Source: Desulfuromusa sp. (GTDB lineage: Bacteria > Desulfobacterota > Desulfuromonadia > Desulfuromonadales > Geopsychrobacteraceae). Taken from it: a stretch of 31,892 bases of DNA. Of this stretch, positions 1 to 7,850 are shown piece after piece. A program made the translations under genes and the position numbers. Each line of letters opens with the position of its first letter. Within the stretch, counting starts at the first letter, position 1. The stretch is from positions 1 to 31,892 of the forward strand of contig JAKIUD010000038.1 of the NCBI GenBank assembly GCA_021647765.1. Direction: 5' to 3'. The notes beneath the pieces are model-generated. The model ran no database searches. It saw nothing but the letters and a program-made list of their open reading frames with translations, and was not told where the DNA came from.

Positions 1-300
1 TTAACAACCGAGATCAACACAACTGACAAAGCAGCCAGACTGGAACATCAACGCCAGATTAATCATAAAAATCTGCTATTGACTCAGGATAATTACCTAT
101 ATGGCTTAACCGATAGTCGGGATCTGTTACTCAGTCACATCACCCAACTGGAGATTCTCAGCCAGCAGTTGAACAACCACCGCCAACAACTCAGCAACCG
201 GATCACCCTGGCAAGAGCACTGGGTGGCAGCTGGATGGCAAAAGAAATCGACCAACAACGACAAACTCTGAATAAAGAGCAGGACAGAACCAATGACTGA
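1..300 (+). CDS. RND efflux outer-membrane factor (TolC/NodT-like), C-terminal end only
   Basis: Reading frame 1 is open from the first base to a TGA at 298-300, so the gene is truncated by the window start and only about 99 residues are visible. The tail is a long amphipathic helix rich in Gln, Leu and Asn, followed by ITLARALGGSW, a signature seen near the C-terminus of NodT/OprM-type outer-membrane channels. Such channels form the trimeric exit duct of tripartite RND pumps. The stop overlaps the start of the adaptor gene (ATG at 293), consistent with translational coupling. The family assignment rests on the C-terminal motif and on the adaptor and pump genes that follow; the N-terminal lipoprotein or signal region is outside the window. 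Confidence 0.8.
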   Translation, partial: LTTEINTTDKAARLEHQRQINHKNLLLTQDNYLYGLTDSRDLLLSHITQLEILSQQLNNHRQQLSNRITLARALGGSWMAKEIDQQRQTLNKEQDRTND

Positions 301-1480
301 ACAAAAAAATAAATCGCAGCTAGCCTTAAAAATCATCCTCCCTTTGCTGATTCTGATTGTCGGTTTTGTCGGATTCAACATGATGGGCAAGCTGAAAAAA
401 ACTCCACATCGACAGCAACCACCACAACTGGGGGTCTTGGTCGATGTTATCGAACTCAAAGCGACAACCCACCAGGCCAAAGTCCATGCAACCGGAACGG
501 TTCAAGCGGAACAAGAGATTGTTCTGGTGCCTCAAGTCAGCGGCAAAGTCAACTGGATGTCACCACAATTGGTCAGTGGCGGTTTTTTCAAAAAAGGGGA
601 AACCTTACTGAAAATTGAGACCAGTGATTTTAAGCTGGCAACTGAAAAAGCTCGTGCTGAGATTGCTCAAGTTCAAGTGGCGCTGGCAACAGAACGAGAA
701 CGAGCCAAGGTTGCACTGGCCGAATGGGAACGGATTGATATTGCCGATAAAGGCGATCCTGGTCCTTTGGTTACCCGTAAACTCCAGATAAAACAGCAAC
801 AAGCCAATTTGGCGGCAGCGGAAGCAAATTTACAGCAAGCACAGCTGAATTTACAACGCACCGAGCTAAAAGCCCCATTTAACGGTCGTATTCGCCAAGA
901 GCAGGTTGACCTTGGCCAATATTTACGCGCTGGCACCAGCATCGGCAGTTTTTCTGGAACTGATCGTGCAGAAATTCACATCCCTTTGCCATCGGATGAA
1001 TTAACTTGGTTGGAAATCCCATCAAAAATGGGGAAGAAAGGGTCTGCTGCCACAATATCTCTCCACGGCAACAACAGCGCCAGTTGGCATGGAAAATTGG
1101 TTCGTCGTCTTGGTGAAATCGATCCCAACAGCCGCATGGCAACGGTTATTGTTACAGTTGAAGACCCCTACCAGCTGAAAAAGATACTGAACCAGCCCAC
1201 GTTACCCAATGGTTTGTTTGTTGATATTGAACTACAGGGTGATAAATTTGCAAATATCATCAGTATCCCGCGGAAAGCATTGCATGCAGACCATCTGGTC
1301 TGGGTTGCTGATAGCAAAAATCGTCTCAGGTTGCGATCTGTCGATATTCTGCGCCGGGAAAAACAGAAGATACTGATCAAGGGTGGTCTCCAGGCTGGAG
1401 AAAAATTGATACTGACAACCCTTTCAGGAGCCACCGAGGGAATACTTCTGCGACCGGTGCTACGGGAGAACCCGCAATGA
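293..1480 (+). CDS. RND efflux periplasmic adaptor (membrane fusion protein)
   Basis: The 395-residue product has an N-terminal membrane anchor (about residues 14-31, hydrophobic run IILPLLILIVGFVGF). A beta-barrel/lipoyl half-motif follows (VHATGTVQAEQEIVLVPQVSG), then a coiled-coil hairpin of about residues 115-185 rich in Ala, Gln and Leu, and the second lipoyl half (LKAPFNGRIRQEQVDLGQYL). This is the standard order of AcrA/MexA-type adaptors, which bridge the inner-membrane pump to the outer-membrane channel. It overlaps the upstream channel gene by 8 bp, and its stop overlaps the pump start (ATGA at 1477-1480), so the three genes form one operon. There is no lipobox Cys, so it is probably held by the transmembrane helix. 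The substrate cannot be predicted. Confidence 0.93.
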   Translation: MTEQKNKSQLALKIILPLLILIVGFVGFNMMGKLKKTPHRQQPPQLGVLVDVIELKATTHQAKVHATGTVQAEQEIVLVPQVSGKVNWMSPQLVSGGFFKKGETLLKIETSDFKLATEKARAEIAQVQVALATERERAKVALAEWERIDIADKGDPGPLVTRKLQIKQQQANLAAAEANLQQAQLNLQRTELKAPFNGRIRQEQVDLGQYLRAGTSIGSFSGTDRAEIHIPLPSDELTWLEIPSKMGKKGSAATISLHGNNSASWHGKLVRRLGEIDPNSRMATVIVTVEDPYQLKKILNQPTLPNGLFVDIELQGDKFANIISIPRKALHADHLVWVADSKNRLRLRSVDILRREKQKILIKGGLQAGEKLILTTLSGATEGILLRPVLRENPQ

Positions 1481-4400
1481 AAGGAGCAGTTAAATGGATG
1501 GCCTTAAACCACGTGGCTGCCAACCTGTTGATGCTGGTTCTGATCCTCGGGGGCGTCATTATGGCGCCAAGCATCAAACAGGAAATTTTTCCGGAGGTTT
1601 CTCTCGATCGCGTTTCGGTGTCGGTCGCCTATCCCGGTGCCGGCCCTGAAGAGGTCGAAGAAGGAATCATCATCAAAGTTGAGGAGAGTCTGACAGCTGT
1701 CGATGGGATTAAACAGCTCAAGGCGACTGCCAACGAAGGATTTGGAACGGTTATTGCCGAGATTTACTCCGATGAAGATGTTGATAATGTCCTGCAAGAT
1801 ATCAAAAGTGAAATTGATCGGATCACTACATTTCCAGAAGATGCAGAAAAACCAGTGATCAGCAAGCTGTCCAACCGCCGCGAAGTTATCTCGCTGGCAA
1901 TCTACGGAGAGGCCACAGAGAAGGTTCTGCGTGAACAGGCCGAACGGATCCGCGATGAATTACTGGAGTTACCAGATATTACTCAAGTTGATCTTGGCGG
2001 GGTACGACCATTTGAAATTACCATCGAAATTCCAGAAAGAACTCTGCAACGCTATCATCTGACCCTTGACCAGGTAGCAGCAGCGATCCGTTCGGCATCA
2101 CTCGACCTGCCAGGCGGGACAATTAAAACCACCGGTGGCGAGATTTTGCTCAGAACCAAAGAGCGCCGCTACTGGGGTCCTGAATATACCGATATCACCA
2201 TCCTGGCTAACCCGGATGGAACCCAGGTTAAACTGGGAGATATTGCTAATGTGGTCGACGGGTTTGCCGACAGCGAAACCTATGGCCGGTTTGACGGCAA
2301 GCCTGCGGCTATGGTGCAAGTCTTTCGCATTGGTGAACAGAAACCAACCGAAATTTCTGCCCGTATTATCTCCTACGTTGAAGAAAACAGCCCAACACTT
2401 CCGGGCAGCCTGCAACTGGCAATCTGGAACGATACCACCGAGATTTTCAACAGCCGCATGAGTATGTTGCAAAGAAATGCCCTGTTGGGACTGGGGCTGG
2501 TCATCATCATCCTTGGTCTGTTCCTGGAAATACGCTTGGCCGGTTGGGTCATGCTTGGCATTCCGATTTCGTTTTTCGGCACCTTGTTTCTCATGCCCTG
2601 GCTCGGAGTCTCAATCAATATGATCTCGCTGTTTGCCTTCATTCTGGCTCTCGGGATTGTCGTCGATGACGCTATCGTTGTCGGTGAAAATATCTACGAA
2701 CATCGGCAGCGAGGCAAGCCTTATGCGCAAGCTGCCATCGATGGAGCCCTTGAAGTTGCCATACCGGTCACATTTTCAGTTTTAACCACGGTAGCGGCCT
2801 TTCTACCGCTGATTTTTGTCACTGGCATGATGGGAAAATTCATCAAAGTTATCCCGATTATTGTCATCACCTTGTTGCTGGTATCCCTGGTCGAGTCGTT
2901 GCTGATTCTACCTGCCCATTTAAGCTCCGGCAAAGCACGGCCAGCCAAAGGGGGAATACTCGGAGGCATTGAGCAAGTTCGCGGCTGGTTTAGTGGCGGG
3001 ATGGAGCGTTTTATTAACGGCCCATATCAATGGTTGCTGAAGCTGAATATCCATTACCGCTATATTTCCCTGACCATAGGGATAGTAGCCCTGCTTATAA
3101 CTGTTGGAGTGGTTAAAAACGGGCTGATCAAATTCACCTTCATGCCTGAAGTGGATGGGGACCGAATCACGGTCGGAATCCAGATGAACCGGGGAGTACC
3201 GATTGAAGAAACCGGACGGGTTGCAGATCTGATTTTAAAAAAAGGGATGGAAACGGTTTCAGAATATGATGAGACGCGCCCGGCCGGAGACAGTATCCTC
3301 CGCAATGTTTATACTGTGGTTGGTGGCAATATTGCTGGTGGTGGACCAGCTGGTGGTTCCAGTGTCACAGCAACCCATATGGCCAATATTGCTATGTTCC
3401 TGACCAAAAGTGAGATTCGTGGTATTCCAGCAACAGAGATATCTGCCGCATGGCGTAAAAAAGTTGGTGAGATACCGGGACTTGACTCCCTGACCTTCCG
3501 CTCCAATCTGGTGCGAATGGGAGCCAATATTGATGTCCTGCTGGCTCATCAGGATTTTTCCGTTCTGGAGAAATCCTCTGAACGAATCCGCAAGGTTCTG
3601 GCAGAATATCAGGGAGTCAGTGATATAGAAGATACCTATACGCGTGGCAAACGGGAAATCAAACTGAAGCTGAGACCCGCGGCACGAACACTGGGGATCA
3701 CCGAAACCGACCTGGGACGTCAGATTCGAGCCGCCTTTCATGGGGCAGAAGCGCTGCGACTCCAGCGTGGTCGCAATGAAATCAAGGTGATGGTTCGGTA
3801 CCCCGATGCCAATCGGCGCGAATTGTGGAATTTTGAAACAATGCGGATTCGCACCCCTAGCGGCCAGGCAATTCCTTTACTCCAGGCAGCAGAAGCGATC
3901 GAAGGACAAAGTTTTTCCGAAATTAATCGAACCGACCGAAAACGGGTTATCAATATTTCGGCAACCGTCAACAACGAGCAGAGTAACGCTCAGGAAATCA
4001 TTGCCGACTTGAAACAGAATCTTCTGCCACAGTTAGTTGCGGACTACCCCGGCTTGAGTTGGGATATGGAAGGGGAAGAAAAAGAACGCAAGGAATCCCT
4101 TGGAAGTATGCTCAGTGGGTTTAAATTGTCTCTGATTGCCATTTTCGCCTTGCTGGCCATTCCATTTCGAAGTTACAGTCAACCACTGCTGATTATGGCT
4201 GCCATCCCCTTCGGGATGATTGGTGCAATCCTTGGCCACATCATCATGGGTTTCAACCTGAGTTTGTTGAGCATGTTCGGAATGGTTGCACTGGCTGGTG
4301 TGGTTGTTAATGATTCATTACTGTTAATTGACAAAATAAATCGTAGCCGCCGTGAAGGGTTGCCCCTGTATGATGCGATTATTACTGCTGGAACCCGGCG

Positions 4401-4644
4401 CTTTAGACCCATCATTCTGACTTCACTGACCACCTTTTTTGGTCTGATGCCGATGATTCTGGAAACCAGTGTGCAAGCACAGTTTCTCGTGCCAATGGCC
4501 ATCTCTCTTGGCTTCGGTATTCTGTTTGCTACTGGTATCACCCTGCTTCTGATCCCGGCACTCTACATAATTCTAGAAGATGTCAGGCGGTTAGTTGGGC
4601 TGAAGGAAGAACATGCCAGGCAGCATATTGAAACAGGGAATTAA
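1477..4644 (+). CDS. RND-superfamily efflux pump, inner-membrane subunit
   Basis: The 1055-residue length matches AcrB/MexB-family proton-driven pumps. The protein has the two-fold RND layout: one N-terminal helix, a large periplasmic loop (roughly residues 35-330), helices 2-6, a second loop, and a C-terminal helix bundle. The proton-relay motif in TM4 is present as LALGIVVDDAIVVGENI, with adjacent Asp397 and Asp398. The second half has the matching GMVALAGVVVNDSLLLIDKIN. The periplasmic start (KQEIFPEVSLDRVSVSVAYPGAGPEEVEE) is typical of RND exporters. The start codon overlaps the adaptor stop by 4 bp. Drug, solvent or lipid export are all possible. The absence of the heavy-metal-type Met/His-rich motifs argues against a CusA-type metal pump, though I cannot exclude it. 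Confidence 0.93.
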   Translation: MKGAVKWMALNHVAANLLMLVLILGGVIMAPSIKQEIFPEVSLDRVSVSVAYPGAGPEEVEEGIIIKVEESLTAVDGIKQLKATANEGFGTVIAEIYSDEDVDNVLQDIKSEIDRITTFPEDAEKPVISKLSNRREVISLAIYGEATEKVLREQAERIRDELLELPDITQVDLGGVRPFEITIEIPERTLQRYHLTLDQVAAAIRSASLDLPGGTIKTTGGEILLRTKERRYWGPEYTDITILANPDGTQVKLGDIANVVDGFADSETYGRFDGKPAAMVQVFRIGEQKPTEISARIISYVEENSPTLPGSLQLAIWNDTTEIFNSRMSMLQRNALLGLGLVIIILGLFLEIRLAGWVMLGIPISFFGTLFLMPWLGVSINMISLFAFILALGIVVDDAIVVGENIYEHRQRGKPYAQAAIDGALEVAIPVTFSVLTTVAAFLPLIFVTGMMGKFIKVIPIIVITLLLVSLVESLLILPAHLSSGKARPAKGGILGGIEQVRGWFSGGMERFINGPYQWLLKLNIHYRYISLTIGIVALLITVGVVKNGLIKFTFMPEVDGDRITVGIQMNRGVPIEETGRVADLILKKGMETVSEYDETRPAGDSILRNVYTVVGGNIAGGGPAGGSSVTATHMANIAMFLTKSEIRGIPATEISAAWRKKVGEIPGLDSLTFRSNLVRMGANIDVLLAHQDFSVLEKSSERIRKVLAEYQGVSDIEDTYTRGKREIKLKLRPAARTLGITETDLGRQIRAAFHGAEALRLQRGRNEIKVMVRYPDANRRELWNFETMRIRTPSGQAIPLLQAAEAIEGQSFSEINRTDRKRVINISATVNNEQSNAQEIIADLKQNLLPQLVADYPGLSWDMEGEEKERKESLGSMLSGFKLSLIAIFALLAIPFRSYSQPLLIMAAIPFGMIGAILGHIIMGFNLSLLSMFGMVALAGVVVNDSLLLIDKINRSRREGLPLYDAIITAGTRRFRPIILTSLTTFFGLMPMILETSVQAQFLVPMAISLGFGILFATGITLLLIPALYIILEDVRRLVGLKEEHARQHIETGN

Positions 4645-4970
4645 TGATGAAAAAGTGCCCCTTCTGCGCAGAAGACATCCAGGATAAAGCGATCAAATGT
4701 AAACACTGTGGCGAATTTCTAACCGCCTCGCCGCCACGGGAGGCAGAAGATAAGACCCCATGGTATTTCAAAAAATCCACGATCATCATTGCGCTTGCCA
4801 GTGTGGGGCCGCTGGCTCTACCGTTAATCTGGTGGCACCCACAGACATCCATTGCATGGAAGATTGGTCTCACCATAGGAATCCTTATTCTCAGTTGGGT
4901 TTTATATCAAACCACAATGCAATTCATTCATACTCTTCAGGAGTATTACAAACTCCTTGATAGTCTATGA
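4644..4970 (+). CDS. Small zinc-ribbon membrane protein, unknown function
   Basis: The 108-residue protein begins with a four-Cys zinc ribbon (CPFCAEDIQDKAIKCKHCGEF; two CxxC pairs about 13 residues apart). After a short polar linker come two hydrophobic segments (about residues 45-62 and 70-90) that look transmembrane. The first ATG shares its A with the TAA stop of the pump gene (TAATG), and a second in-frame ATG follows immediately, so translation is almost certainly coupled to the RND operon. Zinc ribbons of this type often head membrane proteins of unknown function. Here it could modulate the pump or simply be co-transcribed. No enzymatic motif is visible. Family and function are not recognised beyond the ribbon. 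Confidence 0.75.
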   Translation: MMKKCPFCAEDIQDKAIKCKHCGEFLTASPPREAEDKTPWYFKKSTIIIALASVGPLALPLIWWHPQTSIAWKIGLTIGILILSWVLYQTTMQFIHTLQEYYKLLDSL

Positions 4971-5161
4971 GTGGATGGAATTCATATAATTTTGGGCAAC
5001 AGCCTGAGAATAGCAAACAAATAGCGAAAAGATGATTGTTGATTTACCCGGAATACGTTAAAAAGAGCGACACGATCTGCTACTGCATTTTGAAACTCAG
5101 TAGTTAAACGTAGATAACCATCGTTTTCACAATTAGACACTTACCACTTTAGGATTTCAGC

Positions 5162-6115
5162 ATGAACGTGATCGACATCATCAATAACAGTGACAAAACC
5201 GTTTTTTCCTTCGAACTGCTTCCCCCACTCAAAGGGAGCGATGCTGGTAAAATTTATCGCACCGTCGAAAGTCTGATCGATTTTGATCCTAAATATATCA
5301 ATATCACCACCCACCGCGATGAGACAGTCTTTATCGAGGCACCAGATGGAACGATAGAAAAGAGAACCGTGCGTAAGCGTCCGGGAACAGTGGCGATTGC
5401 CGCAGCGATTCAACACAAGTATGATATCCCGGTGGTTCCTCATATTCTGTGTGGCGGTTTTTCAAAAAGCGAGACCGAACATGTCCTGATCGATCTCAAT
5501 TTTATGGAAATCAACAACATACTGGCATTGCGAGGCGATGGTTTAAAAACAGATCATGTTTTTCGCCCAAACTCAGATGGACATGCCCATGCCACTGAAC
5601 TGGTTGAGCAGATCATCAACTTGCGAGCGGGAAAGTATCTGGAACCTGATCTGAAAAACACCGCACCTCTGGACTTTTGTATCGGTGTTGCCGGATACCC
5701 AGAAAAACATTTTGAGGCACCCAATATTGAGACAGATCTGGACTACCTGAAACAAAAAATAGCTGCCGGAGCAGACTATATTGTGACGCAGATGTTTTTT
5801 GACAATCAGGTTTATTACGATTTTGTCGACAAATGTCGTGCGGCAGAGATCAACGTACCAATTATTCCCGGCATTAAGCCGATCAACCTCAAAAACCAAC
5901 TGACCGTATTACCCAAACTCTTCAACATCAACTTACCGCAGGAACTGGCGGCAGAACCGGACAAATGTAAAGATAATGACGCCGCAAAAGTGGTAGGGAC
6001 ACAGTGGGCAATCCAGCAGTCAAAAGATCTGGTCACCCATAATGTCCCCAGCCTGCATATCTATACCTATGGTGTTTCCGACAATACGCGAAAAATCGTT
6101 AAAGCAGTTTTTTAA
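5162..6115 (+). CDS. metF: 5,10-methylenetetrahydrofolate reductase
   Basis: The 317-residue protein reduces 5,10-methylene-THF to 5-methyl-THF, using FAD, for methionine synthesis or C1 metabolism. Visible family features are the N-terminal FSFELLPPLKG strand with the catalytic Glu region, LALRGDG (FAD/folate site), VAGYPEKH, the GADYIVTQMFFD barrel strand and VPIIPGIKPI. It is slightly longer than E. coli MetF (296 residues), with an N-terminal half (INITTHRDETVFIE, then EKRTVRKRPGTVAIAAAIQ) that resembles the roughly 318-residue form I associate with Bacteroidota. AGGA lies 8 bases before the ATG. It stands alone: 190 bp from the upstream gene and about 125 bp from the next, so it probably has its own promoter. 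I saw no clear SAM riboswitch in the leader. Confidence 0.93.
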   Translation: MNVIDIINNSDKTVFSFELLPPLKGSDAGKIYRTVESLIDFDPKYINITTHRDETVFIEAPDGTIEKRTVRKRPGTVAIAAAIQHKYDIPVVPHILCGGFSKSETEHVLIDLNFMEINNILALRGDGLKTDHVFRPNSDGHAHATELVEQIINLRAGKYLEPDLKNTAPLDFCIGVAGYPEKHFEAPNIETDLDYLKQKIAAGADYIVTQMFFDNQVYYDFVDKCRAAEINVPIIPGIKPINLKNQLTVLPKLFNINLPQELAAEPDKCKDNDAAKVVGTQWAIQQSKDLVTHNVPSLHIYTYGVSDNTRKIVKAVF

Positions 6116-6239
6116 GTACCAACATGCTGAAGCTGCTAACATTCCCAGCAAAAGATGAGAATGAAACGGATCCATTACTTTTATTGCAGTCTGACTAGTT
6201 CAGGTTCTCGACTTGCTTTGACAGAGACTCTAATTAAAG

Positions 6240-7166
6240 ATGAAAAACGGAACCATTAAAGCTGATGGTCTGCTATTACTGACCGCAACGATCTGGGGAT
6301 TTGCCTTTGTTGCCCAGCGAGTTGGAATGGACTATGTCGGTCCCTTCACCTTCAATGCCATCCGCTTTGCCCTCGGTAGTCTCTCGCTGCTGCCATTAAT
6401 TCTCCTGCTCCAGAAACGGCAGTCAAGTACCGTTTATCACCAACGTTCTGACACGCACAAATCAGTTCTATTCGGTGGTATTCTGGCTGGTGGAGCCCTG
6501 TTTGCTGGAGCCTCGCTGCAACAGGCTGGGTTGGTCTACACAACAGCGGGTAAAGCCGGTTTTATCACCGGACTCTACGTAGTGATCGTCCCTCTCCTCG
6601 GATTATTCTGGCGCCAGCGTCCCCGTATCGGCACTTGGCTGGGAGCCATACTTGCCGCTATCGGTCTCTATTTCCTGAGTATCACCAAAGAATTCAACAT
6701 CTCTTTCGGCGATCTTCTGGTGCTGATCGGAGCCTTTTTCTGGGCTGGTCATGTGCTACTGATCGGCTGGTTAGCTCCGCGAACCGATTCTCTGAAACTT
6801 GCCGCTACCCAATTCGCTATCTGTTCACTGCTCAGCTTTTTGACCGCTCTGGCCATCGAAACCATGAGTATTGCTTCGATCTGGCAAGCGGCAGTACCAA
6901 TTCTCTATGGTGGGATCGGTTCTGTCGGTATCGCCTATACCTTACAGGTTATTGCTCAACGGGATGCTCATCCTGCCCACTCAGCGATCATTCTAAGCCT
7001 TGAAGGTCTCTTTGCCGCAATTGGTGGCTGGGTGCTGTTGGGTGAAGTGCTCTCCCTTCGTGCTCTTTTCGGTTGTGCTATGATGCTTGCAGGGATGGTT
7101 CTTTCTGAACTGTCCGGTTTTTTCGGCAAACAAAAACCAGAAATGCCGATAAAACCAACCAAATGA
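6240..7166 (+). CDS. EamA/DMT-family transporter
   Basis: The 308-residue integral membrane protein has about ten hydrophobic helices and the internal duplication typical of the drug/metabolite transporter superfamily. The first EamA repeat opens with LLLLTATIWGFAFVAQRVGMDYVGPFTFNAIRF, and the second begins near residue 160 (GDLLVLIGAFFWAGHVLLIGWL). The C-terminal SAIILSLEGLFAAIGGWVLLGEVLS motif is also characteristic. Members export amino acids, nucleobases or other metabolites; the substrate cannot be inferred. The ribosome-binding site is weak (TTAAAG just before the ATG). The stop overlaps the first possible start of the downstream DUF1499 gene, although I prefer a later start for that gene. 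Confidence 0.9.
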   Translation: MKNGTIKADGLLLLTATIWGFAFVAQRVGMDYVGPFTFNAIRFALGSLSLLPLILLLQKRQSSTVYHQRSDTHKSVLFGGILAGGALFAGASLQQAGLVYTTAGKAGFITGLYVVIVPLLGLFWRQRPRIGTWLGAILAAIGLYFLSITKEFNISFGDLLVLIGAFFWAGHVLLIGWLAPRTDSLKLAATQFAICSLLSFLTALAIETMSIASIWQAAVPILYGGIGSVGIAYTLQVIAQRDAHPAHSAIILSLEGLFAAIGGWVLLGEVLSLRALFGCAMMLAGMVLSELSGFFGKQKPEMPIKPTK

Positions 7167-7192
7167 CTCGTTTGCCGCAAGGGGGGAAACAT

Positions 7193-7660
7193 ATGACCAT
7201 ACCAAAGATTTTCACCATCGGAACCGTGTTCCTGATCGCCAGTCTGCCGCTGCTTTCCTGCTCCGGTAAACGCCCTTCGAATTTGGGTATCTCCGATTCC
7301 AGATTGGCTCCCTGTCCAGCCTCGCCGAACTGTCTATCAAGCGATGCTCATGACAGCGACCACAAAACTTCTCCGTTTCTAATTTCTGGAGATCCCAGCG
7401 AAGCCTGGGCAGCGGCTCGAGAGATTGTAGCGGCATTGCCCCGTACTCGTATTGTGAACGAAACGCCGGAATACCTTCACGCCGAGTGTCGAAGCAGCGT
7501 GTTCCGCTTTGTTGACAACCTGGAACTCCACCTGCGTCCCTCTGCAGGGATCATTGCAGTACGCTCGGCATCACGTTTGGGACATTCAGACTTTGGTGTC
7601 AACAAACGCCGGATAGAAACCTTACGAGCTGCCCTCATCAGTCGAGGAGTAGCCAGGTAG
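7193..7660 (+). CDS. DUF1499-family lipoprotein
   Basis: The 155-residue product matches the DUF1499 pattern: an early CPASPNCLSS motif, then a basic and aromatic core (LHAECRSSVFRFVDNLELHL) and a C-terminal IAVRSASRLGHSDFGVNKRRIE block. The function of the family is not known. The N-terminus is a lipoprotein signal (hydrophobic IGTVFLIASLPLLSC, lipobox LLSC), so the mature protein is expected to be lipid-anchored at Cys. I chose the ATG at 7193 rather than the in-frame one at 7163 because AAGGGGGG lies 6 bases before it and because the signal peptide then starts normally. It is probably co-transcribed with the EamA transporter, 26 bp upstream. The next gene is convergent. Confidence 0.85.
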   Translation: MTIPKIFTIGTVFLIASLPLLSCSGKRPSNLGISDSRLAPCPASPNCLSSDAHDSDHKTSPFLISGDPSEAWAAAREIVAALPRTRIVNETPEYLHAECRSSVFRFVDNLELHLRPSAGIIAVRSASRLGHSDFGVNKRRIETLRAALISRGVAR

Positions 7661-7664
7661 TCTG

Positions 7665-7760
7665 TTTGGTGCCCCGAAAGTTTTGAGCCACGAAGAACAG
7701 CGCTGGTTTCCTCCGCAAAACCGGGATTGTCCCCGCAGGGGAGATATCCCCAGATCTCGC
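7665..7760 (+). repeat. Family A short interspersed repeat, internal fragment (copy A1)
   Basis: This stretch shares GAGCCACGAAGAA, a GGTTT...CCGCAAA block and GTCCCCGCA with the repeats at 11109-11290 and 28209-28373. It has the same orientation as the 11 kb copy and is inverted relative to the 28 kb copy. Neither terminal inverted repeat (GGCGCT...) is recognisable, so it is a degraded or partial copy. It lies in the gap between two convergent genes. Confidence 0.6.
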
Positions 7761-7810
7761 AGGACTCCTGCTCAAATTGTACGACGGGGTTGGATCGTTT
7801 TTGTCTTACT

Positions 7811-7850
7811 GATGGAGATTTACAGCAATCTGCTCAATTTAATCTCCATC
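7811..7850. terminator. Perfect 10-bp inverted repeat at the kinase gene end, possible terminator
   Basis: GATGGAGATT (7811-7820) is exactly complementary to AATCTCCATC (7841-7850), with a 20-base loop. The right arm contains the last codons and part of the stop of the hybrid kinase. The position between convergent genes suits a bidirectional terminator, but no U-tract follows on either strand, so the role is uncertain. Confidence 0.4.

Noticed and set aside
3259..3741. 160-codon minus-strand frame inside the RND pump gene
   Set aside because: It lies fully within the pump coding region, with no ribosome-binding site and no recognisable domain.
4971..5161. Possible riboswitch ahead of metF
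   Set aside because: The 190-bp leader lacks recognisable SAM or cobalamin riboswitch consensus blocks and has no clear terminator hairpin.
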